From the NCBI RefSeq assembly GCF_900497695.1, contig NZ_UIDD01000001.1, positions 372,001-436,000 of the forward strand: a stretch of DNA of 64,000 nucleotides, given 5' to 3'. A program made the translations under genes and the position numbers. The notes beneath the pieces are model-generated. The model did not search any database and was not told where the DNA came from. It was given only the letters and a program-made list of their open reading frames with translations. This DNA is from Pseudomonas wadenswilerensis. GTDB taxonomy: Bacteria; Pseudomonadota; Gammaproteobacteria; Pseudomonadales; Pseudomonadaceae. Shown here in pieces: positions 27,485 through 38,299 of the stretch. The first letter of the stretch is position 1. Every line of letters starts with the position of its first letter.

Positions 27485-28279
27485 ATGAGTCGTTCATCCA
27501 CTCCCTGGCAGCAACGCCTGGCGCCCTGGGCGCTGCCGTTACTGTTGTTGGCGGTCTGGCAACTGGCAGTCAGCGTCGGCTGGCTGTCGACGCGGATTTT
27601 GCCGGCACCAAGTGCAGTATTGAGCGCCGGCGTCGAGCTGGTGCGCAGCGGCGAGATCTGGACCCACCTGGCAATCAGTGGCTGGCGGGCAGCCGTCGGC
27701 TTTCTGATTGGTGGCGCCATCGGCCTGGCGCTGGGCTTTATCACCGGCCTGTCGAAATGGGGCGAACGCCTGCTCGACAGTTCGGTGCAGATGATCCGTA
27801 ACGTGCCGCACCTGGCGCTGATTCCGCTGGTGATCCTGTGGTTCGGCATCGATGAGTCGGCGAAGATTTTCCTGGTGGCCCTGGGCACCCTGTTCCCGAT
27901 TTACCTGAATACCTACCACGGCATTCGCAACGTCGATCCGGCCCTGGTGGAAATGGCCCGCAGCTATGGCTTGTCCGGCTTCGAGCTGTTCCGCCAGGTG
28001 ATCCTGCCGGGCGCCTTGCCGTCGATCCTGGTTGGCGTGCGCTTTGCCCTGGGCTTCATGTGGCTGACCTTGATCGTTGCCGAAACCATCTCGGCCAATG
28101 CCGGTATCGGCTATCTGGCCATGAATGCCCGCGAGTTCCTGCAGACCGATGTGGTGGTACTGGCCATCGTCCTCTATGCCGTGCTCGGCAAGCTTGCCGA
28201 TCTGGCCGCACGCGGTCTTGAGCGGGTCTGGCTGCGCTGGCATCCGGCCTATCAACCGAGCAGGGGAGAGGGCGCATGA
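27485..28279 (+). CDS. ssuC: Alkanesulfonate ABC transporter permease SsuC
   Basis: A 264-residue inner-membrane permease with about six TM segments and the EAA loop [22 protein letters not shown]. It follows ssuD by 10 bp and overlaps ssuB by ATGA, so the transporter genes are coupled. It forms the channel for sulfonates delivered by SsuA. Length and motifs are as expected for the family. Confidence 0.95.
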   Translation: MSRSSTPWQQRLAPWALPLLLLAVWQLAVSVGWLSTRILPAPSAVLSAGVELVRSGEIWTHLAISGWRAAVGFLIGGAIGLALGFITGLSKWGERLLDSSVQMIRNVPHLALIPLVILWFGIDESAKIFLVALGTLFPIYLNTYHGIRNVDPALVEMARSYGLSGFELFRQVILPGALPSILVGVRFALGFMWLTLIVAETISANAGIGYLAMNAREFLQTDVVVLAIVLYAVLGKLADLAARGLERVWLRWHPAYQPSRGEGA

Positions 28280-29088
28280 CCATCCTCAAGGAAACGCCAC
28301 CACGACTGCTGCGCGGGATTCCGCTGGCGGCGCAGAACCTGCAGAAGACCTTCGGCCAGCGCCAGGTGCTGCGTGACATCGACCTGCATATTCCGGCCGG
28401 GCAGTTCGTCGCCATTGTCGGGCGCAGCGGCTGCGGCAAGAGCACCTTGCTGCGCTTGCTCGCCGGGCTCGACCAGCCCAGTGGCGGCGAGCTGTTGGCC
28501 GGTTCCGCGCCGCTGCGCGAAGCCCAGGAAGACACCCGCCTGATGTTCCAGGAAGCGCGCTTGCTGCCGTGGAAGAAGGTCATCGACAACGTTGGCCTGG
28601 GCCTGTCGGGCAACTGGCGGCCGCGAGCCCTTGAAGCGCTGGAGGCGGTCGGCCTGGCCGAGCGCGCCCATGAATGGCCGGCGGCGTTGTCGGGCGGCCA
28701 GAAGCAGCGTGTGGCCCTGGCCCGCGCCCTGATCCACCAGCCACGCCTGTTGCTGCTCGACGAGCCATTGGGCGCGCTGGATGCGCTGACTCGTATCGAA
28801 ATGCAGCAGTTGATCGAACGGCTGTGGCGCCAGCACGGCTTCACCGTGTTGCTGGTTACCCACGACGTCAGTGAAGCGGTGGCGGTTGCCGACCGGGTGA
28901 TCCTCATCGAAGACGGCGAAGTGGGCCTGGACCTGACGGTCGACCTGCCTCGCCCGCGGGTGCGCGGGTCACACCGCCTGGCCGCACTGGAAACCGAAGT
29001 ACTCAACCGGGTTCTGTCTATTCCGGGCACACCGCCCGAGCCGGAACCTGTCGCACCTTTGCCGACGCAATTGCGTTGGGCTCTCTGA
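28276..29088 (+). CDS. ssuB: Alkanesulfonate ABC transporter ATPase SsuB
   Basis: A 270-residue ATPase with Walker [10 protein letters not shown], signature [15 protein letters not shown], Walker [13 protein letters not shown] and switch histidine in VTHDVSEAV. It powers uptake through SsuC. The C-terminus carries a proline-rich tail ([14 protein letters not shown]) of no evident function. It overlaps ssuC by 4 bp and is followed 19 bp later by ssuF. Confidence 0.95.
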   Translation: MTILKETPPRLLRGIPLAAQNLQKTFGQRQVLRDIDLHIPAGQFVAIVGRSGCGKSTLLRLLAGLDQPSGGELLAGSAPLREAQEDTRLMFQEARLLPWKKVIDNVGLGLSGNWRPRALEALEAVGLAERAHEWPAALSGGQKQRVALARALIHQPRLLLLDEPLGALDALTRIEMQQLIERLWRQHGFTVLLVTHDVSEAVAVADRVILIEDGEVGLDLTVDLPRPRVRGSHRLAALETEVLNRVLSIPGTPPEPEPVAPLPTQLRWAL

Positions 29089-29107
29089 CCTGTAAGGAAC
29101 CAAGCAG

Positions 29108-29323
29108 ATGACTATCAAAGCGATCAACGTACGCAACCAGTTCAAAGGCACCGTCAAGGAAATCCTCGAAGGCCCGGTGTTGTCGGAAATCGATGTGCAA
29201 ACGGCCTCGGGTATCGTCACTTCGGTGATCACCACCCGCTCGGTGCGCGAGCTGGAGCTGACCATTGGCAGTGAGGTGATTGCCTTTGTGAAGTCGACTG
29301 AAGTGTCGATTGCCAAGCTCTGA
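29108..29323 (+). CDS. ssuF: SsuF, single TOBE-domain molybdopterin-binding-like protein
   Basis: A 71-residue protein made of one Mop/TOBE fold (IKAINVRNQFKGTVKEI, with EVSIAKL at the end). Such mop-like proteins bind oxyanions such as molybdate. In P. putida the homologous ssuF was reported to be required for growth on sulfonates, though its exact action is unclear to me. It is the last gene of ssuEADCBF and is followed by a REP pair. Confidence 0.9.
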   Translation: MTIKAINVRNQFKGTVKEILEGPVLSEIDVQTASGIVTSVITTRSVRELELTIGSEVIAFVKSTEVSIAKL

Positions 29324-29347
29324 CTACCAGGGCAAGGCTTTGCCTTG

Positions 29348-29418
29348 CATCGCTGGCAAGCCAGCTCCCACAAGGTTCGGTGTATACAGTCCCTGTGGGA
29401 GCTGGCTTGCCAGCGATG
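29348..29418. repeat. REP pair, family 1
   Basis: Inverted CATCGCTGGCAAGCCAGC units with TCCCACAAGG / CCCTGTGGGA flanks and a roughly 18-nt centre, between the convergent ssuF and tetR-like genes. Confidence 0.9.
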
Positions 29419-29424
29419 AGGCCA

Positions 29425-30051
29425 TCAGCGTTTAGGCAGAAACGGCGGCAAATACAGCCCCAGATACGCATCAAACACCCGCATCCCTTCCTCGGCCATG
29501 CGCGGCGTGATCTGCCCGTGCAACTGCACCGAGCGGGCATACACCCGATCGCCCAGCTCCATGGCCAGCGCAAACACATCCACGTCCTGCGGCAACACCG
29601 GCAACTGGAAATGCTCGGCGAACAAGGTATGCATCAGGTCGCCCAGCTCGATGTCGTGCTGGCGGTCAGCCTGGGTCACTTCGCTCAGACCATGCTGGGC
29701 CAGGATCAGCTGGCGCGCCGCGGCATCTTCGTTGTAGATCACCAGCATGCGTTGCTCGACCAGGCGCGACAGGTCGTGCCAGGTGTTCAACGCCGCTGCA
29801 TCAATGGGCGCTTCAAGGCAGGCGCGAAAGGCGCTGTGCACGTCGGCGGTGAGCGCTTCAAGCAGGGCCGGGACACTGGCGAAGAAGTGATACACCGACG
29901 ACGGCGGAATCTGCGCGCGCTCGGCCACGCTGTAGATCGACAGGCTGGCCACCCCTTCGCTGGCCAGCAGCGTGCGCGCCGCCTCGAGGATCGAATCGAT
30001 CCTCGCCTGGCTGCGGGCCCGGGGTTTGCGCGGGGTAGCAGTGCGGGTCAT
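29425..30051 (-). CDS. TetR family transcriptional regulator
   Basis: A 208-residue regulator. The N-terminal HTH spans about residues 17-64 (SILEAARTLLASEGVASLSI, then VAERAQIPPSSVYHFF), and the rest is a variable ligand-binding domain. The ATG at 30051 is preferred because the upstream frame reads through gshA. It starts 1 bp after the gshA stop, so the two genes are probably co-transcribed and coupled. The inducer and targets are unknown. Candidates are gshA itself or the ssu genes across the REP. Confidence 0.85.
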   Translation of the reverse strand: MTRTATPRKPRARSQARIDSILEAARTLLASEGVASLSIYSVAERAQIPPSSVYHFFASVPALLEALTADVHSAFRACLEAPIDAAALNTWHDLSRLVEQRMLVIYNEDAAARQLILAQHGLSEVTQADRQHDIELGDLMHTLFAEHFQLPVLPQDVDVFALAMELGDRVYARSVQLHGQITPRMAEEGMRVFDAYLGLYLPPFLPKR

Positions 30052-30052
30052 G

Positions 30053-31654
30053 TCAGTTGCTGATCGCCAGGATGCTCGCCTGGTAAGCGCTGACGAACAG
30101 GTCGAAGTCGGCCTTGTCCTCTTCGCGCTCGAGCTTTGCCTGGGCTTCCAGGGACTCGTGCGCTGCCGTTTCGAAGCGTTGCTGCTGCTCGATCGGCAGG
30201 GCCTGGGCGCGGAAGAACTCTGCATGGGCCTGGCTTTGCCGCAAGGCGAAGCGGCTGAAGCTTTCCTTGTGTTCGGTCATGCTCGCCAGCACCTGCGCCG
30301 ATGGCGTCAGGGAAGGGTCGCTGACCTTGGCTTTCTGCGCGTGCAGGGCCTTGGCGTGTTCGTCGCTGCCGTGGCTGCGGTCGAGCAGTTCGGCCAGGGG
30401 CGCAATGCGTTCGAGCAGTTCAGCGGCCCACTGCTTGAGCTCGACCGGCTGACCGTCACGCTGCAACTCCAGGCCCGGACGGCGACCTTCCTTGACCACG
30501 CTAAGGAAGTTGCTGGTGCAGTTGCCGCATTCCAGGTTGCCCAGCAGCGGGCTTTCTTCCAGGGCGCAGAACAGCAGGAAGGCGTCGAGGAAACGCGCTT
30601 CGGGCAAGTCGATACCGGTTGGCAGGAACGGGTTGATGTCCAGGCAGCGCACTTCGACGTACTGGATACCACGAGCCATCAGCGCCTGGATCGGCCGCTC
30701 GCCGCTGTAGGTGACGCGCTTGGGGCGGATATTGGAGTAGTACTCGTTTTCGATCTGCAGGATGTTGGTGTTCAACTGAACCCACTCGCCATCCTTGTGC
30801 GTACCGATCTCGACATAGGGCGCGTAAGGCGTGGCTACCGCTTTGCGCAGGCTGTCGGTGTAGCTGGCGAGATTGTTGTAGCAGGGCGTCAGGCCGGACT
30901 GGGCGTTGCTCTGGTAACCCAGGTCGCTCATGCGCAGGCTGGTGGCGTAGGGCAGGTACAGGGTGTCGGCGTCGAACTGTTCGAGCTGGTGCGGGCGGCC
31001 ACGCAAAAAGCCCGCATCCAGGGCCGGCGAGGCGCCGAACAGGTACATCAGCAGCCAGCTGTAGCGGCGGAAGTTGCGGATCAGGGCGATGTAGGCCGAC
31101 GACTGATAGTCGCGATTATCTTCCGTGCCGTGTTCGGCAGCGCGCAGCAGCGGCCAGAGTTTTTCTGGCAGCGAGAAATTGTAGTGAATCCCGGCGATGC
31201 ACTGCATGGTGCGGCCGTAACGCAGGGCCAGGCCCTTGCGGTAGACGTACTTGAGCTGACCGATGTTGGAGGTGCCATACCAGGCGATCGGAATGTCTTC
31301 CTCGGCCGGCAGCGGGCAAGGCATCGACGGGCTCCAGAGGAACTCGTTGCCAAGCTTGGTGTAGGCGAAGCGGTGGATGTTTTCCAGGCTTTCGAGGGTC
31401 TGCGCCGGGTCGGCCAGGGCTGGGGTGATGAACTCCAGCAGCGACTCCGAATAGTCCGTGGTGATCTGCTCGTGGGTCAGCGCCGCGCCGAGGGCTTCGG
31501 GGTGCGGAGTCTGGGCCAGACGACCTTCCTCGGTCACACGCAGGCATTCACGCTCGATGCCGTGCAGGCACTGCTTGAGCAGGGAGAGGTTGTCGCCTTG
31601 GCCGAGCAGGCTCAGGCGGCGGTTGAGAAGTTCGCTCAAGATGGATTCCTTCAC
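30053..31654 (-). CDS. gshA: Glutamate-cysteine ligase GshA
   Basis: A 533-residue class I (gammaproteobacterial) gamma-glutamylcysteine synthetase. Conserved blocks are GIERECLRV near residue 31, [31 protein letters not shown] and [12 protein letters not shown]. It joins glutamate and cysteine in the first step of glutathione synthesis. The length is close to that of E. coli GshA. It follows scavenging genes that feed cysteine supply, and a TetR gene is coupled to its 3' end. Confidence 0.95.
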   Translation of the reverse strand: MKESILSELLNRRLSLLGQGDNLSLLKQCLHGIERECLRVTEEGRLAQTPHPEALGAALTHEQITTDYSESLLEFITPALADPAQTLESLENIHRFAYTKLGNEFLWSPSMPCPLPAEEDIPIAWYGTSNIGQLKYVYRKGLALRYGRTMQCIAGIHYNFSLPEKLWPLLRAAEHGTEDNRDYQSSAYIALIRNFRRYSWLLMYLFGASPALDAGFLRGRPHQLEQFDADTLYLPYATSLRMSDLGYQSNAQSGLTPCYNNLASYTDSLRKAVATPYAPYVEIGTHKDGEWVQLNTNILQIENEYYSNIRPKRVTYSGERPIQALMARGIQYVEVRCLDINPFLPTGIDLPEARFLDAFLLFCALEESPLLGNLECGNCTSNFLSVVKEGRRPGLELQRDGQPVELKQWAAELLERIAPLAELLDRSHGSDEHAKALHAQKAKVSDPSLTPSAQVLASMTEHKESFSRFALRQSQAHAEFFRAQALPIEQQQRFETAAHESLEAQAKLEREEDKADFDLFVSAYQASILAISN

Positions 31655-31739
31655 GCGTCAGTCGCCCCAATATGGGGGTGGAGATGACGGTCTACAAGGG
31701 TGGACAGAGGAACTGGCGTTGTCGCCTGGTTGTGGCCGG

Positions 31740-31769
31740 CTTTCGGCAGCGCCTGCGCTCTGCCGAAAG
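31740..31769. other. 10-bp hairpin between thioesterase and gshA
   Basis: CTTTCGGCAG and CTGCCGAAAG form a perfect stem with a 10-nt loop, 24 bp past the thioesterase stop. There is no T-tract on either side, so it is not a classical terminator. Confidence 0.5.
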
Positions 31770-31792
31770 TACCGCAGTTTGGCCATTTGCGG

Positions 31793-32179
31793 CTAGAGGA
31801 CGACGAATGTCCCCTGCGCTTTTGCCACCAGTTTGTCGCCCTGAAGTACATCGGCGTCGACCACCAGCGTGCGCCGCCCGGCATGCAGCACCCGGGCAAC
31901 GCACAGCACTTCACCTTCACTGACCGCGCGCAGGTAGTTGATCTTGCATTCCAGGGTCACGCTCTGCTGGTCGAAACCATGGGAACTGGAACAGGCCAGG
32001 CCCATGGTGGTGTCGACCAGGCTGAAGATCGCCCCGCCATGCAGCTTGCCACCCCGGTTGCGCAGGTGCGGCTCCAGGGCCATGACCACCTCTGCAACAC
32101 CGTTTTCCAGGCGTTGCAGACGGCAGCCGAGCAACTGGCTGAAGGCGCTGAAGACGACGTCGTCGGGAGCCGTCATCAC
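31793..32179 (-). CDS. PaaI-type hotdog thioesterase
   Basis: A 128-residue hotdog-fold protein with the pattern [20 protein letters not shown], matching the active-site helix of PaaI/YbgC-type acyl-CoA thioesterases. It overlaps tex by 4 bp and is probably translated with it. The acyl substrate is unknown. Confidence 0.85.
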   Translation of the reverse strand: MMTAPDDVVFSAFSQLLGCRLQRLENGVAEVVMALEPHLRNRGGKLHGGAIFSLVDTTMGLACSSSHGFDQQSVTLECKINYLRAVSEGEVLCVARVLHAGRRTLVVDADVLQGDKLVAKAQGTFVVL

Positions 32180-34494
32180 TTCTTCTTCAGCTGCTTGGCG
32201 TTGGCGAACAGCGAGGCCATGGCGTTGTTGGCCGGTGCCGGGGTTTCCTTGGCACGGGCTGGAGCGCTTTGCTGGCGCGGGGCCGAGCCCGGGCGGCTGC
32301 CACGGGCGCCGTCGATCTTCTCGCCCGGGGTGTCGCTCATGCGCATCGACAGGCCGACGCGTTTGCGCGGGATGTCGATTTCCATGACCTTGACCTTGAC
32401 CACGTCGCCGGCCTTGACCGCTTCACGCGGGTCCTTGATGAACTTCTCCGACAGGGCCGAGATGTGCACCAGGCCATCCTGGTGCACGCCGATGTCGACG
32501 AAGGCACCGAAGTTGGTGACGTTGGTCACCACACCTTCGAGGATCATCCCCAACTGCAGGTCCTTGAGGTCTTCGACGCCTTCCTGGAACTCGGCGGTCT
32601 TGAACTCGGGGCGTGGGTCGCGGCCGGGTTTGTCCAGCTCCTGGAGGATGTCGGTGACGGTCGGCAGGCCGAAGGTTTCATCGGTGAATTTCTTCGGCTC
32701 CAGACGCTTGAGGAAACCGCTGTCGCCAATCAGCGAACGGATGTCGCGGTCGGTTTCAGCGGCAATGCGCTGTACCAGCGGGTAGGCTTCCGGGTGCACT
32801 GCGGAGGCGTCCAGCGGGTTGTCGCCGTTCATTACGCGCAGGAAGCCTGCGGCCTGTTCGAACGTTTTCTCGCCAAGGCGGCTGACTTTCTTCAGTGCTG
32901 CGCGGGTCTTGAAGGCGCCGTTGGCATCGCGGTGAGCGACGATGTTCTGCGCCAGGGTGCTGTTGAGGCCGGAGATACGGGCGAGCAGGGCGACCGAGGC
33001 GGTGTTGACGTCAACGCCGACGGCGTTCACGCAGTCCTCGACCACCGCATCCAGGCCACGGGCCAGTTTCAGCTGCGAAACGTCATGCTGGTATTGGCCG
33101 ACACCAATGGATTTCGGGTCGATTTTCACCAGTTCGGCCAGCGGGTCCTGCAGGCGCCGGGCAATGGACACGGCGCCGCGGATCGATACGTCGAGGTCCG
33201 GGAACTCCCTGGCCGCCAGTTCCGAGGCCGAATACACCGAAGCGCCGGCTTCGGAGACCATGATCTTGGTGATCTTCAACGCCGGGTATTTTTTGATCAG
33301 TTCGGCGGCGAGCTTGTCGGTTTCGCGGCTGGCGGTACCGTTACCGATGGCGATCAGTTCCACCGAGTGCTTGGCGCACAGCGCGGCGAGCACGGCGATG
33401 GTCTGGTCCCACTGGTTTTTCGGCACGTGCGGGTAGACGGTGGCGGTGTCCAGCAGCTTGCCGGTGGCATCGACCACGGCGACCTTGCAACCGGTACGCA
33501 GGCCCGGGTCCAGGCCCAGGGTGGCACGCGGGCCGGCCGGGGCGGCCAGCAGCAGGTCGTGCAGGTTGTGGGCGAAGACGTTGATCGCCTCGCCTTCGGC
33601 GTTGTCGCGCAGCTCGCCGAACAGGTCGGTTTCAAGGTGGCTGTAGAGCTTGACCTTCCAGGTCCAGCGCACCACTTCGGCCAGCCACTTGTCGGCAGGA
33701 CGGTTCTGGTTTTGCAGGCCGAAACGCTCGGCGATCATCATTTCGCAGGGGTGCAGGGTGCCCGGCAGCTCTTCGCCGACTTTCAGCGAAGCAGCCAGCA
33801 CGCCTTCGTTACGGCCCCGGAAAATTGCCAGGGCGCGGTGCGACGGCACGCTCTTGAGCACTTCGTCGTGCTCGAAGTAATCGCGAAACTTCGCCCCTTC
33901 CTCTTCCTTGCCGGCCACCAGGCGAGCACTGAGCACCGCTTCCTGCTTGAGGAAGCTGCGCAGCTTGTCGAGCAGGCTGGCGTCTTCGGCGAAGCGCTCC
34001 ATGAGGATGTACTTGGCGCCTTCGAGGGCGGCTTTGACATCGGCCACGCCTTTTTCGGCGTCGACAAAACGCGCGGCTTCGGTTTCAGGGCTCAGTTGCG
34101 GGTCGTTCAGCAGGCCATCGGCCAGCTCGCCCAGGCCGGCTTCCAGGGCGATCTGACCCTTGGTGCGGCGCTTTTGCTTGTACGGCAGGTACAGGTCTTC
34201 GAGGCGGGTCTTGGTATCGGCCAGTTTGATTTCGCGGGCCAGCTCCGGGGTCAGCTTGCCTTGCTCTTCGATGCTGGCAAGGATGCTGACACGCCGGTCG
34301 TCCAGCTCGCGCAGGTAGCGCAGGCGCTCTTCCAGGTGGCGCAACTGGGTGTCATCCAGGCTACCGGTGACTTCTTTCCGGTAACGGGCGATAAAAGGCA
34401 CGGTCGAACCTTCATCAAGTAGAGCCACGGCCGCTTCGACCTGTTGTGGGCGGACACCGAGTTCCTCGGCGATGCGGCTGTTGATGCTGTCCAT
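32176..34494 (-). CDS. tex: RNA-binding transcription accessory protein Tex
   Basis: A 772-residue Tex protein with all expected domains: the N-terminal helical region, a YqgF/RNase H-like domain with [16 protein letters not shown] around residue 335, helix-hairpin-helix elements around 500-560 ([20 protein letters not shown]), and a C-terminal S1 domain around 650-720 ([18 protein letters not shown]). It binds nucleic acid and affects transcription and toxin gene expression. The ATG at 34494 follows an AGGTGG SD; the longer frame would use TTG. The C-terminal tail is low-complexity and basic. Confidence 0.95.
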   Translation of the reverse strand: MDSINSRIAEELGVRPQQVEAAVALLDEGSTVPFIARYRKEVTGSLDDTQLRHLEERLRYLRELDDRRVSILASIEEQGKLTPELAREIKLADTKTRLEDLYLPYKQKRRTKGQIALEAGLGELADGLLNDPQLSPETEAARFVDAEKGVADVKAALEGAKYILMERFAEDASLLDKLRSFLKQEAVLSARLVAGKEEEGAKFRDYFEHDEVLKSVPSHRALAIFRGRNEGVLAASLKVGEELPGTLHPCEMMIAERFGLQNQNRPADKWLAEVVRWTWKVKLYSHLETDLFGELRDNAEGEAINVFAHNLHDLLLAAPAGPRATLGLDPGLRTGCKVAVVDATGKLLDTATVYPHVPKNQWDQTIAVLAALCAKHSVELIAIGNGTASRETDKLAAELIKKYPALKITKIMVSEAGASVYSASELAAREFPDLDVSIRGAVSIARRLQDPLAELVKIDPKSIGVGQYQHDVSQLKLARGLDAVVEDCVNAVGVDVNTASVALLARISGLNSTLAQNIVAHRDANGAFKTRAALKKVSRLGEKTFEQAAGFLRVMNGDNPLDASAVHPEAYPLVQRIAAETDRDIRSLIGDSGFLKRLEPKKFTDETFGLPTVTDILQELDKPGRDPRPEFKTAEFQEGVEDLKDLQLGMILEGVVTNVTNFGAFVDIGVHQDGLVHISALSEKFIKDPREAVKAGDVVKVKVMEIDIPRKRVGLSMRMSDTPGEKIDGARGSRPGSAPRQQSAPARAKETPAPANNAMASLFANAKQLKKK

Positions 34495-34735
34495 AAAACC
34501 ACCTGACAAATTGTGAATACAAAGGCCGCGGGTGGGCGCTGTAGAGCGCTTGTGGTCAATGCGGCGCTGGCTGAAAGCGGCGCATTATACCCAGCGCGTC
34601 CGGCTTGCGGTGATAGCAGCAGGCCAGTTGTCGGCCCGGCAATACTGGCACCCGGGGAAAAATCTGCTAACAATGCACACGGCACGGCCATTGATGGCTA
34701 AGCCATAATGCGTGCCGAGATTAGAGGAGCTACCC

Positions 34736-35476
34736 ATGAGCAGCACTGCACAAACCGCCGAAGGCGACAAAATTCTCATCGTCGACGATGACCCGGGCCT
34801 GAGCAGCCTGCTGGAACGTTTCTTCACCAGCAAGGGTTATCGTGCCCGTGCAGTACCCAATACCGAACAGATGGACCGCCTGCTGGCCCGCGAAGTTTTC
34901 AACCTGGTGGTGCTCGACCTGATGCTGCCTGGCGAAGACGGCCTGACTGCCTGCCGCCGCCTGCGCGCCGCGAACAACCAGATCCCGATCATCATGCTCA
35001 CCGCCAAGGGCGACGAGCTGAGCCGCATCAAGGGCCTGGAGCTGGGTGCCGACGACTACCTGGCCAAGCCTTTCAACCCCGACGAGCTGATGGCCCGGGT
35101 CAAGGCCGTGCTGCGCCGTCAGGCACCGGCGGTACCGGGCGCACCGGGCAGCGAGGACGAAACCGTTACCTTCGGCGACTACGAGCTGTCGCTGGCCACC
35201 CGCGAACTCAAGCGCGGTGAAGAAGTGCACATGCTCACCACCGGTGAGTTCGCCGTACTCAAGGCGCTGGTGATGCACGCCCGCGAGCCGCTGACCCGCG
35301 ACAAGCTGATGAACCTGGCCCGTGGTCGCGAGTGGGACGCCCTTGAGCGCTCCATCGACGTGCAGATCTCGCGCCTGCGGCGGATGATCGAACCCGACCC
35401 GTCCAAGCCGCGTTATATCCAGACCGTCTGGGGCGTTGGTTATGTGTTTGTGCCGGATGGTAATGCCACCAAGTGA
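34736..35476 (+). CDS. ompR: Response regulator OmpR
   Basis: A 246-residue response regulator. The receiver domain has the acidic pair in ILIVDDDP and the phospho-acceptor D61 (VVLDLMLPGEDG). The C-terminal winged helix shows EVHMLTTGEFAVLKAL and RSIDVQISRLRRMIEPDP. It regulates osmotic and envelope genes when phosphorylated by EnvZ. The ATG at 34736 follows the SD GAGGAGC. A hairpin terminator lies between it and envZ. Confidence 0.95.
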   Translation: MSSTAQTAEGDKILIVDDDPGLSSLLERFFTSKGYRARAVPNTEQMDRLLAREVFNLVVLDLMLPGEDGLTACRRLRAANNQIPIIMLTAKGDELSRIKGLELGADDYLAKPFNPDELMARVKAVLRRQAPAVPGAPGSEDETVTFGDYELSLATRELKRGEEVHMLTTGEFAVLKALVMHAREPLTRDKLMNLARGREWDALERSIDVQISRLRRMIEPDPSKPRYIQTVWGVGYVFVPDGNATK

Positions 35477-35507
35477 TGTTTCGTTTGCAGGAGTAGCTCA
35501 CCGCCAG

Positions 35508-35538
35508 CAGGGCAGACCTTCGGGGTTGCCCTGTTTTT
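35508..35538 (+). terminator. Intercistronic hairpin with UUCG loop, ompR-envZ
   Basis: CAGGGCAGACC and GGGTTGCCCTG pair over 11 positions with one mismatch and one G-T pair around a TTCG tetraloop, followed directly by TTTTT. It has all features of an intrinsic terminator yet lies inside the ompR-envZ unit, 32 bp after the ompR stop, so it may lower envZ expression relative to ompR. Confidence 0.75.
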
Positions 35539-35604
35539 GCCTGTGCAGCGCTTTGCAAAGCCTGCGAGCCCCGCTCGTTCCCGCATAGTGTGTAGCCGTT
35601 GTCG

Positions 35605-36918
35605 ATGAAAACGCCCCTGTGGTTCCCGCAAAGCTTCTTCGCCCGCACCCTCTGGCTGGTGCTGATCGTCGTGCTGTTCTCCAAGGCCCTGACCCTGGTG
35701 TACCTGCTGATGAACGAGGACGTGCTGGTTGATCGGCAGTACAGCCACGGCGTGGCCTTGACCCTGCGCGCCTACTGGGCTGCCGACGAGTCTGACCGCG
35801 ACAAGATCGCCGAGGCGGCGGGGCTGATTCGCGTGGTTGGCTCCGGCGTTCCCGAGGGTGAACAGCACTGGCCGTACAGCGAGATCTACCAGCGCCAGAT
35901 GCAGGCCGAGCTGGGCGCCGATACCGAAGTTCGCCTGCGCGTGCATGCACCACCGGCCTTGTGGGTACGGGCTCCGAGCCTGGGCGATGGCTGGCTGAAG
36001 GTGCCGCTGTATCCGCACCCGCTGCGTGGGCAGAAGATCTGGAGCGTGTTGGGCTGGTTCCTGGCCATCGGCTTGTTGTCCACCGCGTCGGCGTGGATCT
36101 TCGTGCGCCAGCTCAACCAGCCGCTCAAGCGCCTGGTGTTCGCTGCCCGGCAGCTGGGCCAGGGGCGCAGCGTACGGCTGCCGATCAGCGACACGCCGAG
36201 CGAAATGACCGAGGTATACCGCGCGTTCAACCAGATGGCCGAGGATGTCGAACAGGCCGGCCGCGAGCGCGAGTTGATGCTGGCCGGGGTTTCCCATGAC
36301 CTGCGCACACCGCTGACGCGCTTGCGTCTGTCGTTGTCGTTGCTGGCCAACGAAAGCGACCTGACCGACGACATGGTCCGCGATATCGAAGACATGGACG
36401 CAATTCTCGACCAGTTCCTGGCGTTCATTCGCGATGGCCGCGACGAGCCGGTCGAAGAGGTCGATTTCAGTGAGCTGGTGCGTGAAGTGGTGGCGCCGTT
36501 CAACCAGCCGGAAGAACAGGTACGCCTGTGCCTGGAGCCGATCCCTCCGTTCCCGCTGCGCCGGGTGTCGCTAAAGCGCCTGCTCAACAACCTGATTGGC
36601 AACGCCCTGTATCACGCCGGCAAGGGTGTGGAAGTGGCGGCCTATGTATCGGGTGAGAGTGGTGCGCCTTACGTGGTGCTGAGCGTGCTGGACCGTGGTG
36701 CCGGGATCGACCCGGGCGAGCTGGAGGGTATCTTCAACCCGTTCATTCGCGGTGACCGTGCCCGCAGCGGCAAGGGCACCGGGCTGGGCCTGGCGATCGT
36801 CAAGCGGATCGCCGCCCAGCACGGCGGCAACGTGCAGTTGCGCAACCGTTCAGGCGGCGGCCTGGAGGCGCGGGTGCGGTTGCCGTTAGGGCTGATGCTG
36901 CCCCGCGACGCGGTCTAG
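35605..36918 (+). CDS. envZ: Sensor histidine kinase EnvZ
   Basis: A 437-residue membrane kinase. TM1 (residues 15-36) and TM2 (about 146-166) enclose a periplasmic domain of about 110 residues. A HAMP domain follows, then the phospho-accepting H231 in [16 protein letters not shown] and an ATPase domain with N, G1 ([11 protein letters not shown]) and G2 ([12 protein letters not shown]) boxes. It phosphorylates OmpR in response to osmotic or envelope cues. The ATG at 35605 is chosen over a TTG two codons earlier. Its stop codon shares CTAG with the convergent rimK stop. Confidence 0.93.
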   Translation: MKTPLWFPQSFFARTLWLVLIVVLFSKALTLVYLLMNEDVLVDRQYSHGVALTLRAYWAADESDRDKIAEAAGLIRVVGSGVPEGEQHWPYSEIYQRQMQAELGADTEVRLRVHAPPALWVRAPSLGDGWLKVPLYPHPLRGQKIWSVLGWFLAIGLLSTASAWIFVRQLNQPLKRLVFAARQLGQGRSVRLPISDTPSEMTEVYRAFNQMAEDVEQAGRERELMLAGVSHDLRTPLTRLRLSLSLLANESDLTDDMVRDIEDMDAILDQFLAFIRDGRDEPVEEVDFSELVREVVAPFNQPEEQVRLCLEPIPPFPLRRVSLKRLLNNLIGNALYHAGKGVEVAAYVSGESGAPYVVLSVLDRGAGIDPGELEGIFNPFIRGDRARSGKGTGLGLAIVKRIAAQHGGNVQLRNRSGGGLEARVRLPLGLMLPRDAV

Positions 36919-37820
36919 CCTTTGCCTTTGGTGCGGGTCAGGTTCGGCCCGCCATTCTTCTCCAGGTGTTCGATGATCATCCCGGCAACGTTCTTGCCGG
37001 TGGTGACTTCAATGCCTTCCAGGCCTGGTGAGGAGTTCACCTCCATCACCAGCGGACCGTGATTGGAACGCAGGATATCCACCCCGGCCACGCTCAGGCC
37101 CATGACCTTGGCCGCGCGGATGGCGGTCATGCGCTCTTCCGGGGTGATCTTGATCAGGCTGGCGCTGCCGCCGCGGTGCAGGTTGGAGCGAAACTCACCA
37201 GGCTTGGCCTGGCGCTTCATCGAGGCGATGACCTTGTCACCGACCACGAAGCAGCGGATGTCGGCGCCTCCGGCTTCCTTGATGTATTCCTGGACCATGA
37301 TGTTCTGCTTCAGCCCCATGAAGGCTTCGATCACCGACTCGGCGGCCTTGGTGGTTTCGCACAGCACGACGCCGATGCCCTGGGTGCCTTCGAGTACCTT
37401 GATCACCAGCGGGGCGCCGTTGACCATCTGGATCAGGTCGGGGATATCGTCCGGCGAGTGGGCAAAGCCAGTGACCGGCAGGCCGATCCCCCGACGCGAC
37501 AATAGCTGCAGCGAACGCAGCTTGTCCCGCGAGCGGGCAATGGCCACCGATTCGTTGAGCGGGAACACCCCCATCATTTCGAACTGGCGCAGCACTGCGC
37601 AGCCGTAGAAGGTCACCGAAGCGCCGATCCGTGGGATCACCGCGTCGAAGTTTTCCAGCGGCTTGCCGCGGTAGTGAATCTGCGGCTTGTGGCTGGCGAT
37701 GTTCATATAGGCGCGCAGGGTGTCGATCACAACCACCTCATGGCCTCGTTCGGTACCGGCTTCGACCAGGCGACGAGTGGAATACAGACGCGGGTTTCGC
37801 GACAGCACGGCGATCTTCAT
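36915..37820 (-). CDS. rimK: Ribosomal protein S6-glutamate ligase RimK
   Basis: A 301-residue ATP-grasp ligase starting [18 protein letters not shown], the standard RimK N-terminus; the longer frame upstream is rejected. ATP-grasp elements include [13 protein letters not shown] and the metal-binding [14 protein letters not shown]. It adds glutamate residues to the C-terminus of ribosomal protein S6, changing ribosome function. It overlaps rimB by ATGA. In P. fluorescens, RimK, RimB and c-di-GMP were linked to ribosome tuning during plant colonisation. Confidence 0.95.
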   Translation of the reverse strand: MKIAVLSRNPRLYSTRRLVEAGTERGHEVVVIDTLRAYMNIASHKPQIHYRGKPLENFDAVIPRIGASVTFYGCAVLRQFEMMGVFPLNESVAIARSRDKLRSLQLLSRRGIGLPVTGFAHSPDDIPDLIQMVNGAPLVIKVLEGTQGIGVVLCETTKAAESVIEAFMGLKQNIMVQEYIKEAGGADIRCFVVGDKVIASMKRQAKPGEFRSNLHRGGSASLIKITPEERMTAIRAAKVMGLSVAGVDILRSNHGPLVMEVNSSPGLEGIEVTTGKNVAGMIIEHLEKNGGPNLTRTKGKG

Positions 37821-38299
37821 GCAACACCTGTGGAGGGAGTGATAGTGGCCGGGAATGCCGGCTTGTCCTGAACGTACTTGAGCCCCGGATTGACCACCAA
37901 CTGGCCATGGATCAGGGCTTTGGAACCGAGCAACAGGCGATAGCGCATGGCCTTGCGGCAAGCCAGGGTGAATTCCACTTCCCACACCCGGTCACCCAGC
38001 GCCAACGGCGTGCGGATCACGTAGCGGGTCTGGGCCTGGCCGTTGGAGCTCTTGATGGTCTTCATCGTCACCAGCGGCGCTTCGCAGCGCCGGTGGCGCA
38101 GTTGTACCACCGAGCCCAGGTGGGCGTTGAAACGCACCCACTGCTCGCCATCGCGCTCGAAGGGTTCGACTTCGGTGGCGTGCAGGCTCGAGGTGCTGGC
38201 GCCGGTGTCGATCTTGGCCCGCAGGCCGGCCAGGCCGAGGTCCGGCAGGGCCACCCACTCGCGCAGGCCGATCACGGTCAAATGGTCAAATGTCTTCAA
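37817..38299 (-). CDS. rimB: RimB-type retropepsin-like aspartic protease
   Basis: A protein of about 160 residues of the family annotated as ATP-dependent zinc protease, with the retropepsin active-site motif DTGAS at residues 31-35 and [14 protein letters not shown] near the end. In Pseudomonas the homologue RimB works with RimK in S6 modification. The start is uncertain: no ATG precedes the conserved part, so the TTG at 38299 ([15 protein letters not shown]) is used, with another TTG at 38335 as alternative. It is coupled to rimK by a 4-bp overlap. Catalytic aspartate and flanking residues are intact. Confidence 0.82.
   Translation of the reverse strand: MKTFDHLTVIGLREWVALPDLGLAGLRAKIDTGASTSSLHATEVEPFERDGEQWVRFNAHLGSVVQLRHRRCEAPLVTMKTIKSSNGQAQTRYVIRTPLALGDRVWEVEFTLACRKAMRYRLLLGSKALIHGQLVVNPGLKYVQDKPAFPATITPSTGVA

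Noticed and set aside
32269-34422. A 717-codon plus-strand ORF opposite tex
   Set aside because: It is the antisense shadow of tex, which shows all conserved Tex domains. It lacks an SD or any recognisable motif.
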